In this document: piece by piece, positions 6,665 through 11,068 of the stretch
Layout of the letters: every line of letters starts with the position of its first letter
Position numbering within the stretch: position 1 is the first letter of the stretch
Source of the DNA: Hungatella sp. UBA4396
GTDB lineage: Bacteria; Bacillota; Clostridia; Lachnospirales; Lachnospiraceae
Direction of reading: 5' to 3'
Assembly (NCBI GenBank): GCA_002389905.1
Contig: DGRE01000051.1
Coordinates: 1 to 11,068, forward strand
Length of the DNA stretch: 11,068 nt
Position numbers and translations under genes: made by a program
Notes under the pieces: model-generated
What the model saw: only the letters and a program-made list of their open reading frames with translations
Told to the model about the DNA's origin: nothing
Database searches by the model: none

Positions 6665-7135
6665 TCACATACCGAAGCCTAACGCATACTGTTTTACAAC
6701 CTCAAGAGGGAACATTGTGCGTGTAGCAACTTCTTCTGCCGACATGCCTTGATTAAAAAAGCGTTTGATAACCGTGGTCATATCCTCTGCAATTTCTACA
6801 ATGTGCTTGTCGGGGTCATATACCCGAATATCACGCTGCCCCCACGGGTATTCTTTGATTTCATGTACCCATTGCAAACTGGATATCTTTCTCAATTCGG
6901 CATACACTTCATCTAAATTATCCACTTCAAAATAGACTTGAAAGTTATGTGACTGCTCTTTCACGCTATTGACTGCCACACCAACGAGTTCGGCATATCC
7001 TTGTTGCAGAGAAAAACCCTCAAAAGTCACATGTACGCCAATATCCATGACTGCATTTTGATGAAGCACCTTTTCATAAAAGTGTTTCGATGCGGCTATA
7101 TCCTTAACCGCTAAAAGACAACCTTGATATTTCAT
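6665..7135 (-). CDS. VOC superfamily (glyoxalase/bleomycin-resistance fold) protein
   Basis: A 156-residue cytoplasmic protein with the vicinal-oxygen-chelate fold. It shows the opening beta strand CLLAVKDIAASKHFYEKVL, the central QVYFEVDNLDEVYAEL module, and the late YPWGQRDIRVYDPDKHIVEIAE block, where His111 and Glu114 fit the usual metal-ligand region. A helical tail (about 120-156) of the form NQGMSAEEVATRTMFPLEVV is common in Firmicute members. The substrate cannot be predicted; glyoxalase-like, dioxygenase-like or drug-binding roles are all possible. The ATG has AAAGGAGGAT at ideal spacing inside the end of the AraC gene, with only 3 nt between the genes. The regulator is therefore likely translated from the same mRNA and may respond to the ligand of this protein. 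Confidence 0.9.
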   Translation of the reverse strand: MKYQGCLLAVKDIAASKHFYEKVLHQNAVMDIGVHVTFEGFSLQQGYAELVGVAVNSVKEQSHNFQVYFEVDNLDEVYAELRKISSLQWVHEIKEYPWGQRDIRVYDPDKHIVEIAEDMTTVIKRFFNQGMSAEEVATRTMFPLEVVKQYALGFGM

Positions 7136-7138
7136 TTT

Positions 7139-7960
7139 TCAATCCTCCTTTGAGGATAGTGTATCGTATATCTCTGTGCCGTCATAGTAAAAATCCGACA
7201 TTGTTTTCAAGTAATTTTGGGGTGACACACCACTGATAGCCTTGAAATCTTTATCAAAATGGGCTTGGTCGAAATAGCCAGCTTGTTGTGACAATGCCGC
7301 AAAAAAGCAAGGTGATTTTTGAATGTGCTTTAATACATAATTAAAGCGGGTTAAACGTGCAAATTCCTTAACATTCATTCCAATTTGTGTGCGGAACAAG
7401 CGGTTTAGCTGCCGTTCACTATAACAAGATAGTCTGGCAATCTCTTTCACTTGTAACTGTCCATGATTATCAGAAATCGCTTTGGTTGCCAATAGCAAAG
7501 CATCTGAAACAACATGCTTTTCCATACGTTTGTATAAAATTTCCTCGCAAGCGTTCGCTAAGTCGGTTACAGTTTTTGATACTGCAAAAGCATGATGCAA
7601 TAAACGGAACAACTCGTTGTCGATGTCCACAAGCGAAAGGCGTTTATCTGCAAATTCCGCTTGGTTTTGGCGTGTGATTTGATACAACCCATAGGGCGAA
7701 AGCTGGATAAGCATTAAAACATTATAACTATTTGGCTCCGTGCCTAACAATATGGGGGTGAGGGACGCTCCCCATAGTTCAGCAATGACTGTATTTCCAT
7801 CAAAAGCAAGCGACAATGTTCCGCAAGCGTTAGGCATAAGCATATAATGCTCTGAAAACACATCCTTAGATGGAAATACGATGTTGTAATATTGAATATA
7901 TTTTCTCAGCCCCACATGTGAGGGAAACATATTGAATTGCTTGTTATCTTTTATAATCAA
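7139..7960 (-). CDS. AraC/XylS-family transcriptional regulator
   Basis: A 273-residue regulator. The N-terminal half (about 10-150), with PSHVGLRKYIQYYNIVFP and LMPNACGTLSLAF, resembles the DUF6597-type sensor region of AraC proteins. The C-terminal HTH_18 domain (about 168-255) has the first helix-turn-helix at 171-194 (KEIARLSCYSERQLNRLFR) and the second at about 220-250. The second ends with the classical AGYFDQAHFDKDFKxxxGVSPQNY pattern. The start is taken as TTG at 7958-7960 because AAGGGGG lies about 6 nt upstream; the next ATG (residue 11) has no comparable site. A strong promoter lies at 8011-8039, and the VOC gene follows after 3 nt. It probably controls its own operon, as many AraC regulators do, but no operator can be assigned. 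The inducer is unknown. Confidence 0.92.
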   Translation of the reverse strand: MIIKDNKQFNMFPSHVGLRKYIQYYNIVFPSKDVFSEHYMLMPNACGTLSLAFDGNTVIAELWGASLTPILLGTEPNSYNVLMLIQLSPYGLYQITRQNQAEFADKRLSLVDIDNELFRLLHHAFAVSKTVTDLANACEEILYKRMEKHVVSDALLLATKAISDNHGQLQVKEIARLSCYSERQLNRLFRTQIGMNVKEFARLTRFNYVLKHIQKSPCFFAALSQQAGYFDQAHFDKDFKAISGVSPQNYLKTMSDFYYDGTEIYDTLSSKED

Positions 7961-8010
7961 ATTATTCCCCCTTGCTTTTCAAAGAAAAATTTTCATTATG
8001 CGTATTAAAA

Positions 8011-8039
8011 ATTTTACCATAGTTGAGAATTAACTTCAA
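8011..8039 (-). promoter_or_regulatory. Promoter of the AraC-VOC operon
   Basis: Reading the - strand, TTGAAG (8034-8039) is followed after 17 nt by TAAAAT (8011-8016), with TG one base upstream of the -10 (extended -10). It would give a leader of about 45 nt before the TTG start of the regulator. A short GTTGA/TCAAC inverted repeat (8022-8026 and 8036-8040) overlaps the -35 and could be an operator, but it is weak. Confidence 0.7.
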
Positions 8040-8064
8040 CCACGGCAGAAAGGATTGAAACAAG

Positions 8065-8184
8065 ATGAAAACCAGAAACCGCTCTCACTATCTATTTGCA
8101 GGATACTCTGGACAATCTTGGGGATGTAAAAACAAGGAAGGGGCTGACTTCCTTATTGTAGAGTCAGTCTGTCCCTTGAACTGA
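8065..8184 (+). other. Unrecognised 39-codon ORF before the recombinase relic
   Basis: An ATG at 8065 with AAAGGA upstream opens a 39-codon frame ending at TGA 8182-8184. It is in the same frame as the recombinase relic that starts right after. Its GYSGQS segment (residues 13-18) sits about where the catalytic GYxRxS of a resolvase would be, but the Arg is missing and the rest does not fit, so it is only possibly the decayed N-terminus. The DNA also has two overlapping, mutually exclusive hairpins: AAGGAAG/CTTCCTT and GGCTGACT/AGTCAGTC. It could be non-coding. Confidence 0.2.
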
Positions 8185-8491
8185 TTGCGGGGTATTATCC
8201 ACTTTGCAACTGCGTACGGGTTCAATGTCGCCGTGAGTTCCCAGGATATTGGTAGCGGTCATGAATTTTCCCGAAAAGGTTTGTCTGAACCCAAGCCAGC
8301 CACCTGCCCAAAGAAAGCAAATGTTTTAGTTTTCAATGTATCTCGCATTGATCGGGATACATTGAAAACTATGCTTACATGAAAAAGTTCAATACGTTGG
8401 ATGTAGAAGTTTTTCTTTGACAGACGGCAAAATTGACATGGATTTATTAGAAGATGCCATTGTAAATAGCTACATAAAAGGATTATCTTAA
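8185..8491 (+). pseudogene. Decayed serine recombinase (resolvase catalytic domain remnant)
   Basis: Three reading frames joined in order give a recognisable resolvase core. The first has HFATAYGFNVAVSSQDIGSG with SRKGL, then LVFNVSRIDRDTLKTM (8185-8373). The second is AYMKKFNTLDVEVF (from 8373 to about 8414). The third is SLTDGKIDMDLLEDAIVNSY and the tail KGLS before TAA at 8489-8491. The D-x-GSG, the R-x-GL and the VSRxxRD motifs match the order in serine recombinases. At least two frameshifts are needed, a stop precedes the first part, and no convincing catalytic-serine segment was found upstream. The region between SRKGL and LVFNV is also odd (Pro/Lys rich), probably from another indel. 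It is not a partner of the three intact recombinases: it is much shorter and of a different subfamily. It marks an older mobile-element insertion or a boundary. Confidence 0.75.
8327..8371 (+). repeat. Perfect 16-bp inverted repeat inside the recombinase relic
   Basis: TAGTTTTCAATGTATC (8327-8342) and GATACATTGAAAACTA (8356-8371) are exact reverse complements separated by 13 nt. The palindrome covers the codons for VFNVSR..RDTLKT, so both DNA strands encode nearly the same peptide there. There is no T tract in the right place for a terminator. Confidence 0.95.
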
Positions 8492-9121
8492 TCAAATATT
8501 TTTTAGTCCTGTCTTGACACCAACAGGTCCAGTAGGTCCGGTAGGTCCTTGTTCGCCGTCGGGCCCGGTGGGTCCGATAGGCCCCTGAGGTCCAGTCGGT
8601 CCCTGAGCGCCAGCAGGCCCGGTAGGTCCGGTAGGCCCTTGAGCCCCATCCGGTCCAGTAGGTCCGATAGGTCCCTGAGGTCCGGTAGGCCCTTGAGCGC
8701 CAGCAGGTCCGGCAGGTCCGGTAGGCCCTTGCTCACCATCCGGTCCGGTAGGTCCGATAGGTCCCTGAGGTCCGGTAGGCCCTTGAGCTCCAGAAGGCCC
8801 GGCAGGTCCGGTAGGCCCTTGAGCGCCAGCAGGCCCGGCAGGTCCGGTAGGCCCTTGAGCGCCAGCAGGTCCGGCAGGTCCGGTAGGTCCTTGAGCACCA
8901 GCAGGTCCGGCAGGTCCTTGAGCGCCAGCAGGCCCGGCAGGTCCGGTAGGTCCTTGGGCACCGGCAGGTCCAGTGGGCCCTGTTGGTCCTATACAGCGGC
9001 AGCAATGGCATGTGCAAGGTTTACAGCAAGTGTTTTCATCATTAGAGCATCTATCACATGAACATCTTCTATTGCAACTACAGCTGCAAATATTCATTTC
9101 TTGAAATTCTTCAGGATTCAT
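8492..9121 (-). CDS. Collagen-like Gly-X-Y repeat protein with Cys-rich N-terminus
   Basis: A 209-residue protein. Residues 1-44 are Cys-rich (13 Cys between 12 and 43, in CxC, CC and CxxC arrangements). Residues 45-203 are 53 unbroken Gly-X-Y triplets, mostly GPT, GPA, GAQ, GPQ, GPI and GPD, which should form a collagen triple helix. Only six residues (TGLKNI) follow. BclA-type exosporium proteins have similar Pro/Thr-rich triplets, usually plus a C-terminal globular domain of about 130 residues, which is missing here. There is no signal peptide, which fits a mother-cell-made spore surface protein cross-linked by disulfides, but that role is inferred. The ATG follows AGGAGG at good spacing. 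Loss of the C-terminus may come from the junction with the recombinase relic, whose stop codon directly abuts this one. High GC is due to the repeat. Confidence 0.85.
   Translation of the reverse strand: MNPEEFQEMNICSCSCNRRCSCDRCSNDENTCCKPCTCHCCRCIGPTGPTGPAGAQGPTGPAGPAGAQGPAGPAGAQGPTGPAGPAGAQGPTGPAGPAGAQGPTGPAGPSGAQGPTGPQGPIGPTGPDGEQGPTGPAGPAGAQGPTGPQGPIGPTGPDGAQGPTGPTGPAGAQGPTGPQGPIGPTGPDGEQGPTGPTGPVGVKTGLKNI
8513..8782 (-). repeat. Three tandem 90-bp units in the collagen-like gene
   Basis: Triplets 24-53 are three 30-residue units of the form GPTGPQGPIGPTGPDG then (E/A)QGPTGP and two variable triplets, residues 114-203. The part upstream (8783-8989) instead repeats the shorter 12-residue unit GPTGPAGPAGAQ. 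Long near-identical units make copy-number change by slippage likely. Confidence 0.85.
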
Positions 9122-9170
9122 AAAGCTTCCTCCTATAAATTATTAAATAGCAAAATTTAGTGCCTAACCT

Positions 9171-9199
9171 ATTATATTCCAAAAGAAAAAATCTGACAT
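9171..9199 (-). promoter_or_regulatory. Possible promoter of the collagen-like gene
   Basis: On the - strand a perfect TATAAT (9171-9176) has ATGTCA (9194-9199, 4 of 6 bases) 17 nt upstream. It would give a leader of about 45 nt. A sporulation sigma factor might be used instead; a CATACAAT octamer on this strand at 9221-9228 resembles a sigma-E -10 but lacks a clear -35. The rest of 9200-9460 is AT-rich with no gene I can support. Confidence 0.4.
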
Positions 9200-9461
9200 T
9201 TTCCACCGTCAAGGCCCATAATTGTATGAATGCGATCCGGCGGATTAACACTTTTTCACTTAAATTACTATCATTTAAAGGAGGATATTTTTCCATTTTA
9301 ATCTATGCCTTTCTATTATGGATACGAATTTTTTCCGACTTTTCAGACATCAAAATACCTTAATTCCTCCCACACCATAAGAGATCGCGCAGCGATAACC
9401 AGGCGTTTCAGCTGAGCCGGATTAACGGTATTCCGAAGACAATAGAAGGTTAAGAATTCTC

Positions 9462-9490
9462 TTGACAGCCATTTTTAAATACGCTAAAAT
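9462..9490 (+). promoter_or_regulatory. metK promoter
   Basis: Perfect -35 TTGACA (9462-9467), 17-nt spacer, and -10 TAAAAT (9485-9490). It lies about 50 nt before the SAM riboswitch, so the whole aptamer is transcribed. This is a strong vegetative-type promoter, leaving control to the riboswitch. Confidence 0.88.
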
Positions 9491-9542
9491 ATAAGTGCAA
9501 TAATTACATTTATAATTGAATAACAAATGAAAAGTACGTAAT

Positions 9543-9675
9543 ATCCCTTATTCAGAGTGATGGAGATACAAAGGATCTATGAAGTCACGGCAACCCCGAC
9601 CGGAATGATGGCACTAAGCCAGAAGGAGCGGTGGGAAGGTGCCAGCCTGAGCGAGAAATCGAGCAATAAGAGGAT
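9543..9675 (+). ncRNA. SAM-I (S-box) riboswitch aptamer
   Basis: The conserved S-box order is visible: CTTATT at 9547-9552, then CAGAGTG, then GAAGTCACGGCAACC, then GGTGCC, and finally AATAAG at 9665-9670, which closes P1. P1 can be lengthened past a bulged A (9671) by pairing 9543-9546 with 9672-9675. The aptamer binds S-adenosylmethionine. It sits directly before the SAM synthetase gene, giving end-product feedback. The class call rests on the core motifs and gene context; I did not fold all helices in detail. Confidence 0.93.
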
Positions 9676-9723
9676 TTGATACATTGTTGAATCAAGTCCG
9701 CGTTGCTGCGGGCTTTTCTTTTT
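9672..9723 (+). terminator. Riboswitch expression platform: antiterminator and intrinsic terminator
   Basis: The terminator is AAGTCCGC (9694-9701) with GCGGGCTT (9708-9715), one G-U pair and a 6-nt loop, followed by TTTTCTTTTT. The alternative antiterminator is GGATTTGAT (9672-9680) with ATCAAGTCC (9691-9699), nine pairs. Its 3' arm uses the first bases of the terminator. Its 5' arm GGAT overlaps the lengthened P1 of the aptamer. SAM binding stabilises P1, blocks the antiterminator and so allows termination before metK. Without SAM transcription continues. Confidence 0.88.
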
Positions 9724-9760
9724 GTTATTCCCCCATGTAAATTAAGGAGGAAATGACAAC

Positions 9761-10948
9761 ATGGAAAAATTATTATTTACATCTGAGTCCGTTACAGAAG
9801 GACATCCGGATAAAATGTGCGATCAGATTTCTGACGCAATCCTTGACGCGATGTTAGAGCAGGACCCAATGAGCCGCGTAGCCTGCGAAACCGCTATAAC
9901 CACCGGCCTTGTAATGGTTATGGGAGAAATAACCACCCATGCCTATGTGGACATCCAGAAGGTAGTGAGAGAAACCGTAAGGGAAATCGGTTATGACCGT
10001 GCAAAATACGGCTTTGACTGTGATACCTGCGGCGTAGTGGTAGCCCTTGACGAGCAGTCCAAGGACATTGCTTTAGGCGTTGACCGTGCCTTAGAGGCAA
10101 AGGAAAATAAGATGTCTGATGAAGAGATCGATGCCATCGGAGCAGGAGATCAGGGAATGATGTTCGGTTTCGCCAGCAATGAAACTGAAGAATATATGCC
10201 TTACCCAATCTCCCTTGCCCACAAGCTGGCTCTCCAGCTTACAAAGGTTCGTAAAGATGGAACTCTGACCTATCTCCGTCCTGACGGAAAGACCCAGGTT
10301 ACAGTAGAGTACGATGAAAATGGAACACCTCTCCGCTTAGATGCAGTGGTTTTATCCACCCAGCATGACGAAGAGGTAAGTCAGGAACAGATTCACGAGG
10401 ATATTAAAAAATATGTATTTGACCAGATTATCCCGGCAAATTTGGTGGATGAGAATACAAAGTTCTTTATTAACCCCACCGGACGCTTTGTGATCGGCGG
10501 CCCTCACGGTGACAGCGGGCTTACCGGACGCAAGATCATCGTAGACACCTACGGCGGCTATGCACGTCACGGCGGCGGAGCATTTTCCGGCAAGGACTGC
10601 ACTAAGGTAGACCGTTCTGCAGCTTATGCAGCCCGTTATGTGGCAAAGAATATTGTGGCAGCAGGACTGGCAGATAAGTGCGAGATTCAGCTTTCCTATG
10701 CAATCGGTGTGGCTCACCCTACCTCTGTCATGGTGGATACTTTTGGAACAGGGAAATTAAGCAATGAAAAGCTGGTGGAAATCATCCGCCAGAACTTTGA
10801 CCTGCGTCCGGCAGGAATCATCAAGATGCTGGATTTACGCCGTCCGATCTACAAACAGATCGCCGCTTACGGCCATTTTGGAAGAAATGACTTAGATCTG
10901 CCATGGGAAAAGCTTGACAAGGTTTCTCTTTTAAAAGAATATTTATAA
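9761..10948 (+). CDS. metK: S-adenosylmethionine synthetase (methionine adenosyltransferase)
   Basis: A 395-residue cytoplasmic enzyme that makes S-adenosylmethionine from methionine and ATP, releasing phosphate and diphosphate; it normally works as a tetramer. The N-terminal ESVTEGHPDKMCDQISDA block carries His16 and Asp18 of the ATP/metal site. The signature hexapeptide GAGDQG is at 127-132. The GGPHGDSGLTGRK block (247-258) and the second signature GGGAFSGKD (271-279) bind phosphates. DRSAAYAARYVAKN and AIGVAHPTS follow, and the GRNDLDLPWE tail is typical. Length is normal and no key motif is missing. The ATG has AAGGAGG at 9744-9750. The gene stands alone between its riboswitch and a strong terminator, so it is a single-gene unit controlled by SAM level. 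Sequence style suggests Lachnospiraceae. Confidence 0.99.
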   Translation: MEKLLFTSESVTEGHPDKMCDQISDAILDAMLEQDPMSRVACETAITTGLVMVMGEITTHAYVDIQKVVRETVREIGYDRAKYGFDCDTCGVVVALDEQSKDIALGVDRALEAKENKMSDEEIDAIGAGDQGMMFGFASNETEEYMPYPISLAHKLALQLTKVRKDGTLTYLRPDGKTQVTVEYDENGTPLRLDAVVLSTQHDEEVSQEQIHEDIKKYVFDQIIPANLVDENTKFFINPTGRFVIGGPHGDSGLTGRKIIVDTYGGYARHGGGAFSGKDCTKVDRSAAYAARYVAKNIVAAGLADKCEIQLSYAIGVAHPTSVMVDTFGTGKLSNEKLVEIIRQNFDLRPAGIIKMLDLRRPIYKQIAAYGHFGRNDLDLPWEKLDKVSLLKEYL

Positions 10949-11010
10949 TCCTCACGGATATAGAAAAGAAGCTGCTTTAGGGCAGTCGGTCATAAGAACG
11001 TGTATGTTTA

Positions 11011-11064
11011 GAAGAAGAGGGCATCCCAAAAGTCATGAAATGACTTGGGGATGCCCTTTTCTTC
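11011..11064 (+). terminator. Strong intrinsic terminator of metK, possibly bidirectional
   Basis: Outer stem 11011-11027 pairs with 11048-11064 (17 pairs, including GGGCATCCC/GGGATGCCC). A small asymmetric internal loop separates it from an inner stem AAGTCAT (11030-11036) with ATGACTT (11040-11046) and loop GAA. The right side has TTTTCTT and the left side GAAGAAGA, so it could also stop convergent transcription from beyond the window. Confidence 0.85.
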
Positions 11065-11068
11065 CATC

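Noticed and set aside
8259..8495. - strand frame containing VFNVSRSMRDTLKT
   Set aside because: It is a by-product of the perfect inverted repeat at 8327-8371. The rest of the frame has no recombinase features, whereas the + strand has them on both sides.
8513..8989. Regularly spaced repeats that could be taken for a CRISPR-like array
   Set aside because: There are no unique spacers. The period follows Gly-X-Y codons in an open frame with a good start site, so it is a collagen-like coding repeat.
8549..9061. 170-codon Arg/Ser-rich frame on the + strand
   Set aside because: It is the antisense shadow of the collagen triplet repeat, with no ribosome binding site and a low-complexity product.
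9221..9228. CATACAAT on the - strand as a sigma-E -10 for the collagen-like gene
   Set aside because: No convincing -35 at the right distance, and it is about 100 nt from the start codon. Kept only as a remark.
9160..9363. 67-codon + strand frame between the collagen-like gene and metK
   Set aside because: AT-rich, no good ribosome binding site at its start, no known family, and it overlaps the likely promoter region of the collagen-like gene. A Shine-Dalgarno-like AAAGGAGGAT near 9276 has no start codon at proper distance with a useful frame.

Overview
The window looks like a chromosomal segment of an anaerobic, probably spore-forming Clostridia member, most likely Lachnospiraceae. The grounds are the metK sequence, an S-box (SAM-I) riboswitch with a transcription-attenuation platform, strong AGGAGG-type ribosome binding sites, a Cys-rich collagen-like protein of the kind seen on spore surfaces, and DUF4368-type large serine recombinases. 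Taxonomy is inferred from protein flavour only.

Left part (1-5490, + strand): the recombination module of an integrative element. A small DUF6870-like ORF (39-263) is followed by a non-coding stretch that can fold as one long nested hairpin (281-406). Then come three large serine recombinases in one tight operon (436-2103, 2105-3781, 3778-5397), with a 1-nt gap and a 4-nt overlap between them. All three keep the catalytic serine, the resolvase core, a four-Cys zinc ribbon and a coiled-coil/DUF4368 tail. A terminator hairpin closes the operon at 5453-5490.

Middle part (5615-7960, - strand): four genes reading back toward the recombinases. In transcription order they are an AraC-family regulator (TTG start, good promoter at 8011-8039), a VOC/glyoxalase-fold protein 3 nt downstream, a terminator, a small GC-richer hypothetical protein, and a DUF5131 (phage Gp37/Gp68) protein with a CX6CX2C motif. 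They look like accessory cargo, but no attachment site could be defined, so their place inside or outside the element is open.

Junction (8041-8515): a decayed serine-recombinase remnant (8185-8491, + strand) needs two frame changes to be read through. It carries a perfect 16-bp inverted repeat over its VSRxxRD motif. Its last codon directly abuts the stop of a convergent collagen-like gene (8492-9121, - strand), which has 53 Gly-X-Y triplets and no C-terminal globular domain.

Right part (9122-11068): ordinary chromosomal backbone. A near-consensus promoter (9462-9490) and a SAM-I riboswitch with readable antiterminator and terminator alternatives (9543-9723) control metK (9761-10948), which ends in a strong terminator (11011-11064). 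High SAM should fold the aptamer, release the terminator and shut off SAM synthetase production.

The least explained items are the structured leader of the recombinase operon, the three-recombinase arrangement, the palindromic recombinase relic, and the orphan three-Cys DUF5131 gene.
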